Assembly (NCBI GenBank): GCA_022820825.1
Contig: JAJEEU010000062.1
Coordinates: forward strand, 1 to 64,000
From: Vicinamibacteria bacterium
GTDB taxonomy: Bacteria > Acidobacteriota > Vicinamibacteria > Vicinamibacterales > UBA8438
Length of the DNA stretch: 64,000 bases
Direction: 5' to 3'
Shown one piece after another: positions 1-9,687 of this stretch (positions within the stretch are counted from its first letter, which is position 1; every line of letters begins with the position of its first letter). The notes beneath the pieces are model-generated. The model did no database searches. It had not been told where the DNA came from and was given only the letters and a program-made list of their open reading frames with translations. The translations under genes were made by a program, and so were the position numbers.

Positions 1-702
1 CGCCAGCGCCGCCGCCACGCCGGCGGCATCGCGGCGTCCGCTGCCGACGTCGACCAGGGTTCCCACGATCGCGCGCACCATGTGCCGCAGAAAACCGTCT
101 CCCTGCACCTCGATGCCGATCAGCTCGCCTCCGCCGGCCGCGGCCCGCCAGTCCGGCGTCGGTTCCGGCGCTATCCGCAGTGCGGCAATGCAGCGCACGG
201 TCGAGACGGTCGCGGCCTCACCCGCCGCGGCCTGAAAGGCGGCGAAGTCATGCCGGCCCTCCAGCAGCGCGCCGGCGGCCTGCATCGCGGCCACGTCGAG
301 CGGCTGCGGCACATGCCACGCGTAGCGCAAGTCCAGGGGATGCGCCACGTCTCCGGCGGCGAGCCGGTAGCGGTAGACCTTGCCGCGTGCATCGAACCGC
401 GCGTGAAACCGGTCGCCCGCCTCCTCCGCGCAGAGCACGCGGACTGCCGGCGGCAGGTTGGCGTTGAGCGCACGCGGCAGGGCGTCCACGCTGATCGGGT
501 GCGCCAGGCGGACGCTGGCGACCTGGCCCAGCGCATGCACGCCCGCATCGGTGCGGCCGGCGCCGTGCACCGTCACGGCGCGCCCTTCCAGCGGCTGCAG
601 CGCCGTCTCGACCAGCGCCTGAATCGTGTCGGCGCCGGCCTGGCGCTGCCATCCGGCATAGCCGGTTCCGTCGTACGCCAGGGTCAGCTTGAGCGTGCGC
701 AT
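1..702 (-). CDS. truA: tRNA pseudouridine(38-40) synthase TruA, 3' end cut by window
   Basis: TruA isomerises uridines 38, 39 and 40 of the tRNA anticodon arm to pseudouridine. The translation from the ATG at 702 begins MRTLKLTLAYDGTGYAGWQR, the typical TruA N-terminus. It carries the catalytic motif RTDAGVHA with the nucleophile Asp at residue 52, and later the conserved block GDGFLRHMVRAIVGTL. The frame is open through position 1, so 234 codons are present and the C-terminal end is missing only because the window starts here. The gene is divergent from the glycosyltransferase at 741, leaving under 40 bases between the two starts. Several antisense open frames across it are GC-rich shadows. 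Confidence 0.95.
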   Translation of the reverse strand, partial: MRTLKLTLAYDGTGYAGWQRQAGADTIQALVETALQPLEGRAVTVHGAGRTDAGVHALGQVASVRLAHPISVDALPRALNANLPPAVRVLCAEEAGDRFHARFDARGKVYRYRLAAGDVAHPLDLRYAWHVPQPLDVAAMQAAGALLEGRHDFAAFQAAAGEAATVSTVRCIAALRIAPEPTPDWRAAAGGGELIGIEVQGDGFLRHMVRAIVGTLVDVGSGRRDAAGVAAALA

Positions 703-740
703 ACCATGGCCGGCAGAGACGGGCCTGCTAAACTCGGCCC

Positions 741-1502
741 GTGGTCGCGGGCCTGTCCGTCGTCGTCATCACCAAGAACGAGGCCGACAACATCTCCGGC
801 GTGCTCGAGTCGGTGGCGTGGGCCGACGACATAGTCGTGGTCGACTCCGAGAGCACCGACGACACGGTCGCCATCGCCCGCCGCTACACCGACCGCGTGT
901 TCACCCGGACGTGGGAAGGCTACGGGGCGCAGAAAAATTATGCGACCGGGCTGGCCGCCCACGACTGGGTGCTGTCCCTCGACGCGGACGAGCGCGTGCC
1001 GCCGGAGCTGGCCGCCGAGATCGGCGAGGCGCTGCGGCGCTCTCCGGCCCTCAAAGGGTACCGCATCCCGCGGACGACCCGCTATCTCGGCCGCTGGATC
1101 CGCTCCACCGACTGGTACCCGGACTACCAGTTGCGGTTGTACGACCGGCGGGTGTCGGCGTGGAACGCGCGCTTCGTGCACGAGTCGGTCACCGTCCAGG
1201 GCCGGGTCGGCACGCTGTCGTCGGAGATCCGCCACTACGCATACGACGACCTGTCGGACCACCTGGCCACGATCAACCATTACACGACCCTCGCCGCCAG
1301 GCAGATGGAGGCGGAGCACCGCCGCGCCGGACTGACGGATCTCATCGTGCACCCGCCGCTCGTGTTCTTCCGCAACTACCTGTTGCGCCGCGGCTTCCGC
1401 GACGGAGGCCCCGGGCTGGTGATCTCGCTGATGAATGCGTATTACGTGTTCCTGAAGTTCGCCAAGTTGTGGGAGCAGCAACGACACCCCGCGGACCGGT
1501 AA
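741..1502 (+). CDS. Family 2 glycosyltransferase (WaaE/KdtX-like)
   Basis: A 253-residue GT-A fold glycosyltransferase that probably adds a sugar during lipopolysaccharide or surface-glycan assembly at the inner face of the cytoplasmic membrane. The N-terminus LSVVVITKNEADNI is the nucleotide-sugar binding strand and loop of GT2 enzymes. The acidic motif LSLDADERVP near residue 80 is the DxD-like metal site. The middle (RIPRTTRYLGRWI, and the HYAYDDLSDHL block) matches the LPS core GT2 subgroup often annotated beta-1,4-glucosyltransferase. The start is GTG at 741. Nine bases separate it from the GT4 gene downstream, so the two are probably co-transcribed. The donor and acceptor cannot be told from sequence. 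Confidence 0.85.
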   Translation: MVAGLSVVVITKNEADNISGVLESVAWADDIVVVDSESTDDTVAIARRYTDRVFTRTWEGYGAQKNYATGLAAHDWVLSLDADERVPPELAAEIGEALRRSPALKGYRIPRTTRYLGRWIRSTDWYPDYQLRLYDRRVSAWNARFVHESVTVQGRVGTLSSEIRHYAYDDLSDHLATINHYTTLAARQMEAEHRRAGLTDLIVHPPLVFFRNYLLRRGFRDGGPGLVISLMNAYYVFLKFAKLWEQQRHPADR

Positions 1503-1511
1503 TCCTGCCCC

Positions 1512-2597
1512 ATGTTCTCCGTCCATGTCGACACCGCGCGCACCTGGCGCGGCGGCCAGAACCAGGTGCTGCTCACCGTCCTGGGCCTGCGCGGCCGGGG
1601 CCACCGGACCGCGCTGGTCGCGCATGCCGGCGGCGAGCTGCGGCGGCGGCTGGCCGAGGGACCCGACCTGTACCTGCTCACGCCGCGCGGCGATCTCGAC
1701 CTGCGCGCGGCCTGGCGCCTGGCGCGCCTGCTCAGGGAGCTGGACCCGGCCGTAGTGCACGCGCACGACGCGCACGCGGTGGCGGTCGCTGCCGCTGCCC
1801 TCTCGCTGGCGGGAGCGGGGCTCGCGGCGCGGCTCGTTGCCGCACGGCGCGTCGATTTCCGTCTTGCCGCGAACGCGCTGTCGCGCTGGAAGTACCGGCA
1901 GGTCGACCACTTCATCTGCGCCTCGTCCGCTATCCGGACACTGCTCGCAGCAGCGGGCATTCCCCCCGAACGGACCACCGTCGTCTATGAGGGGGTCGAC
2001 GTGGAGCGGATTCGCGCCGCGCCGGCGCTCGACCCGCACAAGGCGTTCGGGCTGCCGCGCGGCGCGCCGGTCGTGGGCAACGTCGCCGCGCTGGTGCCGC
2101 ACAAGGGCCAGCGCTACCTGATTGATGCGGCGGCGGAGGTGGTGCGCCATGTGCCGGACGCGCGCTTCGTCATTGCCGGCGAAGGCGAGCTGGAGTCGGC
2201 GCTCCGCCGCCGGATTGCCGCGCTGGGTCTAGAGAAGCACGTCGTGCTCGCCGGGTTCAGGCCGGACATCATCCCGCTGCACAAGGGCTTCGACCTGTTC
2301 GTCATGAGCTCCACGACGGAGGGACTCGGCACATCGGCCCTCGACGCCATGGCCTGCGGCAAGGCCGTGATCGCCACGCGCGCCGGCGGTCTGGCGGAGG
2401 TGGTGGCGGACGGCGAAACCGGCCTGCTCGTGCCGGTCCGCAATTCGCACGCGCTGGCCGACGCCATCGTGCGCCTGCTGCGGGACCCGGAATTGCGCCA
2501 GCGCTGCGGCGAGGCAGGTCTGGCCCGGGCGCAAGGCACCTTCGACGTGGAGCGGATGGTCGACGAGACGCTGCAGGTCTACGAGAGTCTCGTCTAG
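1512..2597 (+). CDS. Family 4 glycosyltransferase
   Basis: A 361-residue GT-B fold glycosyltransferase. The N-terminal domain begins with FSVHVDTARTWRGGQNQVLL, the acceptor-side motif of family 4 enzymes. The C-terminal domain has the donor-binding region VMSSTTEGLGTSALDAMACG, in which the E-x7-E type pair contacts the nucleotide sugar, followed by PVIATRAGGLAEVV-like residues. It follows the GT2 gene closely, so both probably build the same envelope glycan. Its TAG stop at 2595-2597 overlaps head-on with the TAG of pyrC on the other strand: the four bases CTAG serve both convergent genes. Confidence 0.88.
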   Translation: MFSVHVDTARTWRGGQNQVLLTVLGLRGRGHRTALVAHAGGELRRRLAEGPDLYLLTPRGDLDLRAAWRLARLLRELDPAVVHAHDAHAVAVAAAALSLAGAGLAARLVAARRVDFRLAANALSRWKYRQVDHFICASSAIRTLLAAAGIPPERTTVVYEGVDVERIRAAPALDPHKAFGLPRGAPVVGNVAALVPHKGQRYLIDAAAEVVRHVPDARFVIAGEGELESALRRRIAALGLEKHVVLAGFRPDIIPLHKGFDLFVMSSTTEGLGTSALDAMACGKAVIATRAGGLAEVVADGETGLLVPVRNSHALADAIVRLLRDPELRQRCGEAGLARAQGTFDVERMVDETLQVYESLV

Positions 2598-3936
2598 GGA
2601 ACTTCAAACGCGGTGGCCGCAGCGACCTGATCGTTCACGTAGGCCGTACGGCCGCCGACGAGCACCGCCGCTGCTGCGCCCTTCAGCTTCCAACCGTCGA
2701 ACGGCGTATTGCGGGCCCGCGAGCGGAACGCCGCCGCGCTCACTTCCACCTCCGCGTCCGGCGCCAGCACGGTGACGTCGGCCGGGGCGCCCGGCGCCAG
2801 GCTGCCGCCGGGGAGGCCGAGAATGCGGGCCGGATTGGTCGCCAGCAACTCGACGATCCGGGTCAGCGAGAGGTGCCCCGTGTGCAACAGCCGGTCGAGA
2901 ACGAGCGGGATGGCCGTCTCCAGACCGATGATGCCGAACGGCGCCTTGTCGAACTCCACCGCCTTGTCGTCCGCGTGGTGCGGCGCGTGGTCCGTGGCGA
3001 TCGCGTCGATCGAGCCGTCGGCCAGTCCCTCCAGCATCGCGTCCCGGTCGACCGTCCCGCGCAGCGGCGGGTTCATCTTGAAGTTCGTGTCGTAGGTGAG
3101 CTGCTCGTCGCTCAGAATGAAGTGGTGCGGCGTCACCTCGCAGGTGACGCGCACGCCGCGCTCCTTTCCGGCGCGGACGGCGCGCAGCGAGCCGGCGACG
3201 CTCATGTGCGCGATGTGCACCGAGCCGCCCGTGAGCTCGCTCAGCGCCACGTCGCGCGCCACCATCACCTCCTCGGCCGCTCCGGGGATGCCGCGCAGAC
3301 CGAGCTCGGCCGCCGTGGGGCCTTCGTGGGCCGATCCGTCGTCCTTCAACGAGGGATCCTCGCAGTGGTTGATGACCGGCATGCCGAACATCGATGCATA
3401 TTCCAGCGCGCGCCGCATCATGAGCGCGTCGGCCACCGGATGGCCGTCGTCGGAAACCGCCACGCAGCCCGCCTCGCGCAGCGCCCCGAACTCGGTCATC
3501 TGCTCCCCGCGGGAGCCGGCCGTCACGGCGCCGATCGGATAGACGTGCGCCAGTCCTGCCTCGGCCGCCTTGCGGACAATCTGCGTCGTGACGCCCGGAT
3601 GGTCGTTGACCGGCACGGTGTTCGGCATGCAGGCGACGCCGGTGAAGCCTCCTGCCAGCGCCGCCAGCGCGCCGCTGCGGATGGTCTCCTTGTACTCCTG
3701 GCCCGGCTCGCGCAGATGGACGTGCATATCGATCAGACCCGGACACACGACGAGCCCGTCCGGAATCTCGATGACCCGCGCTTCACCCACCGGCAGGCCG
3801 GGCCCGACCTGCTCCACCCGGCCGCCGCGCAGCAGGAGATCGCACGCGCCGTCGGCACCCTGGGCCGGATCGACCAGCCGCCCACCCTTGAGCAGCACGT
3901 CCCCGATTCCTGCCTGCGGCGGCGTCCGCGTCGCCA

Positions 3937-3937
<1 letters not shown>
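2594..3937 (-). CDS. pyrC: Dihydroorotase
   Basis: Class I dihydroorotase, 447 residues, converting N-carbamoyl-aspartate to dihydroorotate, the third step of pyrimidine synthesis. The metal-binding motif DMHVHLREPG is present, followed by MPNTVPVNDHP, the INHCEDPSL histidine and the ATDHAPHH aspartate-histidine region near the C-terminus, so the active-site residues appear intact. The length is normal for the family. The start codon shares one base with the pyrB stop (TGATG), which implies translational coupling within pyrR-pyrB-pyrC. Regulation is probably through the PyrR-binding hairpin upstream of pyrR. Confidence 0.96.
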
Positions 3938-5566
<1,629 letters not shown>

Positions 5567-5657
5567 CCTCGAAACTGCTGCGCGCATCGTAGCGGCGGAC
5601 TGTCCGGACTGTCAATTGCCGGGGTCCATCAAGGGCTCGCAGGCTATACTGCGCGGG

Positions 5658-6494
5658 ATGCCGGCGGATGTCGATGCGCTCGTCCTGTCGAACGATCGGC
5701 TTTCCGAGGCTTACAACGTGGTCAAGCTGGCGGCGCCCGCGATCGCCGCCGCGGTGCGGCCCGGCCAGTTCGTGATGGTCCGCGAGGACCACGCCGGGGC
5801 GCCGCTGTTGCGCCGGCCGTTCTCCGTCTTCGAGATCCTGCGCGACGCAGCGGGTGAACCGACGGGTTTCTCGCTCCTCAACAAGCAGGTGGGCGTGGTG
5901 ACCCGCGCGCTGTACGCGCTGGAACCCGGCGCGCACCTGCAGTGCCTCGGCCCGCTGGGGCAGCCGTTCTCGGTCGCCGCACCGTCCGGCGCGGCATGGA
6001 TGGTGGCCGGCGGCGTGGGTCTGGCCCCGTTCGCGACGCTGGCCGAGGCGCTGCGGGCGCAGGGAACGCCGGCCACGCTGTTCTACGGCGGCCGGTCCGT
6101 GCGCGACCTGTACTACGCCGGCTGGTTCGAGCGGCTGGGCGTCCGGGTGGTGCTGGCCACGGAAGACGGCAGCCGTGGCGAGGCCGGCCTGATCACCGCA
6201 CCGCTGCAGCGCGAGCTGGCGGCGCTGCCGGCAGCGACGGAGCTGATGATCCACGCCTGCGGCCCGACCGGCATGATGCGCGCCGTGGCGCAACTCGCGC
6301 AGGCGCTGGGACGCTCCACCGAGGTGTCGCTGGAGCCGGTCATGGGATGCGGGCTCGGCGGCTGCTACAGCTGCGTCGTGCCGGTCCGGACGGGACCGCA
6401 GGCGGCGGCCAGCCAGCTCGTGCGGTCCTGCCTGCATGGACCGGTATTCCCCGGCGACCGGGTGGTGTGGAACGAGTTGGCCCCGGCGCACTGA
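5658..6494 (+). CDS. pyrK: Dihydroorotate dehydrogenase electron transfer subunit
   Basis: PyrK carries electrons from class 1B dihydroorotate dehydrogenase to NAD through FAD and a 2Fe-2S cluster. In this 278-residue protein RRPFSVFEI is the FAD motif (RPFS), AGGVGLAPFATLAEAL is the NAD-binding glycine loop, and the C-terminal cluster CGLGGCYSC plus a later Cys in VRSCLHGP supply the four iron-sulfur ligands. The ATG at 5658 starts a typical N-terminus (ADVDALVLSNDRL). The frame stays open far upstream but that part is antisense to pyrR and is not coding. pyrD starts seven bases after the stop. Confidence 0.94.
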   Translation: MPADVDALVLSNDRLSEAYNVVKLAAPAIAAAVRPGQFVMVREDHAGAPLLRRPFSVFEILRDAAGEPTGFSLLNKQVGVVTRALYALEPGAHLQCLGPLGQPFSVAAPSGAAWMVAGGVGLAPFATLAEALRAQGTPATLFYGGRSVRDLYYAGWFERLGVRVVLATEDGSRGEAGLITAPLQRELAALPAATELMIHACGPTGMMRAVAQLAQALGRSTEVSLEPVMGCGLGGCYSCVVPVRTGPQAAASQLVRSCLHGPVFPGDRVVWNELAPAH

Positions 6495-6500
6495 ACGACG

Positions 6501-7460
6501 ATGTCCTCGATCGATCTCACCGCCGACCTCGGTCCGCTGCAATTGAAGAATCCACTGGTCGCCGCCAGCGGCTGCTTCGGCTACGGCACCGAGTACGCCG
6601 ACGTGGTGGACCTCTCCACGCTCGGCGCCATCGCGGTGAAGGGCCTGTTCCTGGAGGAGCGCCAGGGGCACGCGCCGCCCCGCATCGTCTAGACGCCGAG
6701 CGGCATGCTCAACGCCATCGGCCTGCAGGGGATCGGCGTGCGCCGTTTCATCGACGAACGGCTGCCGCCGCTGCGCGACCAGCGGGCGGTCGTGATCGTG
6801 AACATCTGCGGTACCACGGTGCACGAGTACGCCGAGCTGGCCCGGATCCTGTCGGACGCGCCGGGCGTCGCCGCGCTGGAGCTCAACATCTCCTGCCCCA
6901 ACATCAAGGAAGGCGGCATCACGTTCGGCTGCAGCCTGCAGGGCGCGCACGACGTCGTCGCAGCGGTCCGGCGGGCCACGCCGCTGCCGGTCATCCCGAA
7001 GCTGACGCCCAACGTGACCGACGTGGCGTCGTTCGCCCGCGCCGCCGAGGAAGCCGGCGCGGACGCGGTTTCGCTCGTCAACACCTTCCTGGCGATGGCC
7101 ATCGATGTCGAGACCCGTCGCCCGCGGCTGTCGAACGTCTTCGGGGGGCTGAGCGGACCGGCCATCCGGCCGATCGCCGTGCGGATGGTCTACGAGTGCC
7201 GCCAGGCGGTCAGGATCCCGATCATGGGCATGGGCGGAATCATGACGGCGGACGACGTCGTGGAGTTCCTGATTGCCGGTGCGGACGCGGTGCAGGTGGG
7301 CACGGCCAACTTCGTCGACCCGTTCATCTGGCCCAAGCTGCTCGACGGGCTGACCGCCTACCTGGCGCGCCACGGCCACGGCGCGGTCCGCGACATCGTG
7401 GGCACGGTGGAGATTCCGGACCGGAGCGCGACCACGGCGCCGCAACGGATCAGCACCTGA
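6501..7460 (+). pseudogene. pyrD: Dihydroorotate dehydrogenase (class 1B) interrupted by an in-frame TAG
   Basis: Catalytic partner of PyrK. The frame runs from ATG 6501 to TGA 7460 and is interrupted only by TAG at 6690-6692, after 63 codons. Before the stop come LKNPLVAASGCFGYG (FMN site) and AIAVKGLFLEE. The stop replaces the residue in ..RIV(*)TPSGMLNAIGLQG, where homologues usually have Glu (GAG), so one G-to-T change explains it. After it come ELNISCPNIKEGG with the catalytic Cys region and MGMGGIMTADDV (FMN phosphate site). Everything else looks intact and of normal length. TAG is a common ordinary stop in this window, so readthrough is not expected. The lesion is either a real nonsense mutation or a consensus error. 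Confidence 0.85.
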
Positions 7461-7505
7461 CCCGTTACGCCGCGGCGCGCAGCCGGACCGACGCTCTCGC
7501 GCGGG

Positions 7506-8039
7506 CTACTCGGACGTAACCGTGAAGTGGCCGCGCCGATTCTGCTGCCAGCACCTCTCGGTGGACTCGCGGCAGAAGGGCGACTCCTCTCCACGGCTGA
7601 CGGTCTGGATCCGGTTGCCGTCGATGCCGAGCCCGATCAGGTAGTCGCGCACGGCCGCCGCACGTTCCTCGCCGAGCGACAGGTTGTACTCGTTGGTGCC
7701 CCGCTCGTCGCAATGCCCTTCCACTCGGATCCGTGCTGAGGACCGCTCGCGCAACTTGCGCGCGGCCTCCTGCAGCACCGGTCGGGCATCCGCTCGAATC
7801 TCGGCCATGTCGAAGTCGAAGAAGACCGGCTCGAGCGCCAGCGGCTCCGGCTCCGGATCCGGAGGTGGCGGTGGCGGCGGAGGAGGCGGAGGAGGCGGCG
7901 GCGGAGGAGGAGGCGGCGCCGGCTCCGGCGCTGGTGGTGGCGGCGGCGGCTCCGGCGGCGGATTACCGCCGCAGGCGGCCCCCAGTCCAACGACGGCACA
8001 AAGGCTTACGGCCAGCAGCAGTCGCCATGCGGATCTCAT
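7506..8039 (-). CDS. pal: Peptidoglycan-associated lipoprotein (OmpA family)
   Basis: Outer-membrane lipoprotein that grips peptidoglycan. The signal peptide ends at a lipobox with the lipidated Cys at residue 23 (VGLGAACGG). It is followed by an unusually long proline tract (roughly residues 27-62) and a C-terminal OmpA domain with FFDFDMAEIRADA, the peptidoglycan-contact motif VEGHCDERGTNEYNLSLGEE and RAAAVRDYL. This is the Pal arrangement. The usual tolB/tolQRA neighbours are not beside it. The last residues include a Cys pair (PFCRESTERCW) often seen in acidobacterial and deltaproteobacterial Pal proteins. Confidence 0.93.
   Translation of the reverse strand: MRSAWRLLLAVSLCAVVGLGAACGGNPPPEPPPPPPAPEPAPPPPPPPPPPPPPPPPPPPDPEPEPLALEPVFFDFDMAEIRADARPVLQEAARKLRERSSARIRVEGHCDERGTNEYNLSLGEERAAAVRDYLIGLGIDGNRIQTVSRGEESPFCRESTERCWQQNRRGHFTVTSE
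7862..7975. repeat. GGN/CCN codon repeat encoding the Pal proline tract
   Basis: A simple-sequence stretch of GGC, GGA and GGT triplets on the plus strand reads as CCN proline codons on the minus strand. The longest pure run is about 19 Pro in Pal, extended by Pro-Ala-Glu repeats. The triplets vary at the third base, so slippage would usually keep frame while changing linker length. Confidence 0.8.
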
Positions 8040-8168
8040 AATCCTCTCCTGACTCAGAATTCAGACCGTGAACCACATCGTGCCGGTCGCGCCGACGCTC
8101 CCGCGCCAACGCCGCCGCACGGTGTTCCGCGGTAGCGGCGCCAGAGTACAAGGTTTCGCCGAAACCTG

Positions 8169-8396
8169 TCAATCGAACTCGTCGCCGTCGCCATCCACAC
8201 CGCCGCCAAAGGCGCCGTTGTCATCGCCGAATTCGATTGCGCCGGTGTCCCGGTCGGCTTCCGCGGCGAGCTCGAGCGGTGCGACGCCGACCACCTCGAG
8301 GTTGGCGCCGCATTCGGGACAGCTCAACTCGTCTCCGCGGTCGACGTCGAACTCGTCGATGTCGAAGTCCGCGTGGCAGCCGGCGCAGATCGTCAT
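8169..8396 (-). CDS. Small zinc-ribbon protein resembling LysW
   Basis: A 75-residue acidic protein. Its N-terminal half is a zinc ribbon with CAGCHADF and LSCPECGANLEVV, two CxxC pairs spaced about 20 residues apart. The order DVDRGDELSCPECGANLEVV closely matches LysW/ArgW carrier proteins, which hold amino-adipate or glutamate on a C-terminal Glu. Here the C-terminal half is a long Asp/Gly-rich tail ending in Phe-Asp instead of the usual EDWGE-type end. No lysX/argX genes are nearby. A carrier role is therefore uncertain and it may be a general zinc-ribbon regulator. Confidence 0.6.
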   Translation of the reverse strand: MTICAGCHADFDIDEFDVDRGDELSCPECGANLEVVGVAPLELAAEADRDTGAIEFGDDNGAFGGGVDGDGDEFD

Positions 8397-8459
8397 TGCC
8401 GGATCAAGCGTGCGAGATTATAGCGAGGAGTGTCGCGCGCGGGCAATGGGCTGGCAGCC

Positions 8460-8609
8460 CGTGGCGAAAGTCCCCCTGCATTCGACCGGCCATGCATCCC
8501 GCCTGAACTGCGTTGTTCCTCGCTCACATACTCTCAAGTATGCTCACTCGTCACGCCTTGCCAGACGGGCGCCTGACCGGTCTCGGTGCTACGCGGGACT
8601 TTCGCCACG
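8460..8609. repeat. 150-bp intergenic element bounded by a perfect 15-bp inverted repeat
   Basis: The gap between the zinc-ribbon gene and the receiver-PilZ gene holds CGTGGCGAAAGTCCC at 8460-8474 and its exact reverse complement at 8595-8609. Inside lies a second hairpin, CATACT (8527-8532), loop CTCA, AGTATG (8537-8542). No convincing protein is encoded, and an ATG at 8513 that would extend the next gene lies inside it. It could be a small mobile element remnant or a structured RNA. There is no transposase. Confidence 0.55.
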
Positions 8610-8659
8610 AACTGCTATGCTGGACCGGGCCGTCCGCGCGACGGGTGGCGGTCATTTCC

Positions 8660-9376
8660 ATGACGGCCGATACAGCCAAGACCGTGCTGGTCGCGGGCGC
8701 CGCGCAGGACACGCTGGACCGCTTCTTCGTGGCGCTCGGAGGGGCCGGGCATCGCGCGCTCGGCGCGTCCAGCGCGCAGGAGCTGCTCGACGTCCTGGCG
8801 GCGCGGCGCCGCGGCGTCGACCTCCTGGTGCTGGACGCACGGATTGGAGAGGGCGGCGCCGCGCAGGTGCTGCAGACGGTGCGGCGGCCGGCGCCGGACC
8901 TGCCCGTGGTCGTGTTCGGCGGCTCGGTCGCCAGCGCGCGCGAGGTGCGCGAGCTGGCCGAGCTGGGTGTCGGCGGCTACATCGACGAGCACGTCGAGGT
9001 CCAGCGCATCCTGCCGGCGCTTGCGCCCCTGCTGTTCGCGGACAACTTCGACCGGCGCACCAGCGCGCGCGTCACGCTCGGCATCCCGGCCGCGCTCACG
9101 GCGGGCGACGCGATCGTGCCGGTGTTCACGCTGAACATCGGCAGCGGCGGCATGGCCGTGCGCGCCACCACGAAGCTCGCGGCCGGTGCGCGGGTGGGCG
9201 TCCGCTTCAGGCTGCCCCGGTCCTCGCGCGACATCGAGGCCGCGGCCCGCGTCGTCTGGAGCCGCACCGCGCAGGCGGCGCTCGGCCTGCAGTTCGAGAC
9301 GGTGGCGGCGGCCGACCAGCACGCCATCGACGAGTTCGTCGAGCGCCACGCCGCCGACACGCCCACGCCGGACTGA
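8660..9376 (+). CDS. Receiver-like domain fused to a PilZ domain
   Basis: A 238-residue cytoplasmic protein. Residues about 5-125 form a CheY-like domain with the central Asp in LLVLDARIGEGGA. The N-terminal acidic pair is replaced (TVLVAGAAQD) and the usual Lys near the end is replaced (GYIDEHVEV), so it may not be phosphorylated normally. Residues about 130-225 form a PilZ domain with RRTSARV and FTLNIGSGGMAVR, the two segments that bind c-di-GMP in this family. I use the ATG at 8660 because earlier in-frame starts fall inside the inverted-repeat element. It may link c-di-GMP level to surface behaviour, but the partner is unknown. Confidence 0.75.
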   Translation: MTADTAKTVLVAGAAQDTLDRFFVALGGAGHRALGASSAQELLDVLAARRRGVDLLVLDARIGEGGAAQVLQTVRRPAPDLPVVVFGGSVASAREVRELAELGVGGYIDEHVEVQRILPALAPLLFADNFDRRTSARVTLGIPAALTAGDAIVPVFTLNIGSGGMAVRATTKLAAGARVGVRFRLPRSSRDIEAAARVVWSRTAQAALGLQFETVAAADQHAIDEFVERHAADTPTPD

Positions 9377-9687
9377 GCCGCCCGCCGCCCCTCCGGCGCC
9401 GCATCCGACCGCCCGTGATAGAATCCCGCGGCACCGGTTTCCCGCCGGCCGTTTGCGTGTTCGAGCGTCTAAATCTGCCGGGGCGTCCCGGACGCGGGCC
9501 GCAGCAGCAAGGCAACCGGCCCAACAACCGCCAACGGTGAAGTACGGAAGGGGACGGCAAGCATGAACGCAGCCGTACCCAGGCCGCGCACGGCGCGGCC
9601 CGCCGGCCACGGAGTGGGGCGAAGGGGCCCCCGCGAGTGGCCGGCGGGGGTTTGGGGCGAAGCCCCAAGTAACCAAGGAGCGACCTC
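9377..9687. other. Intergenic region with a repeat copy
   Basis: This 311-base gap has no gene I would support. It contains a TAGAAT-like hexamer near 9420 that could serve as a -10 element for the ABC operon, then the repeat element at 9581-9674, then the AAGGAG ribosome-binding site at 9675-9680 in front of the GTG at 9688. A short frame from the ATG at 9563 simply reads through the repeat and is rejected. Confidence 0.5.
9581..9674 (+). repeat. Interspersed GC-rich repeat, copy 1
   Basis: About 94 bases that match the copy at 53031-53122 almost throughout: both begin AGGCCGCGCACGGCG and end CCCCAAG.AAC. The 3' part folds as TTGGGGC-GAA-GCCCCAA (9652-9668), a seven-pair stem with a GNA-type triloop that is known to be unusually stable. 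It lies directly before the ribosome-binding site of the ABC ATPase gene. Confidence 0.75.

Noticed and set aside
684-2150. Long antisense frame across the two glycosyltransferases (488 codons)
   Set aside because: Its composition is Arg/Gly/Pro/Ala-rich with no motif. It overlaps two well-supported genes, and such frames are expected at this GC content.
6690-6692. Amber reassignment or selenocysteine-like recoding as the reason for the pyrD TAG
   Set aside because: TAG ends many genes in this window (for example pyrC, queE, ftsH, the BMC-H gene and the RES toxin), no recoding hairpin is evident, and the codon is one base from the expected GAG.
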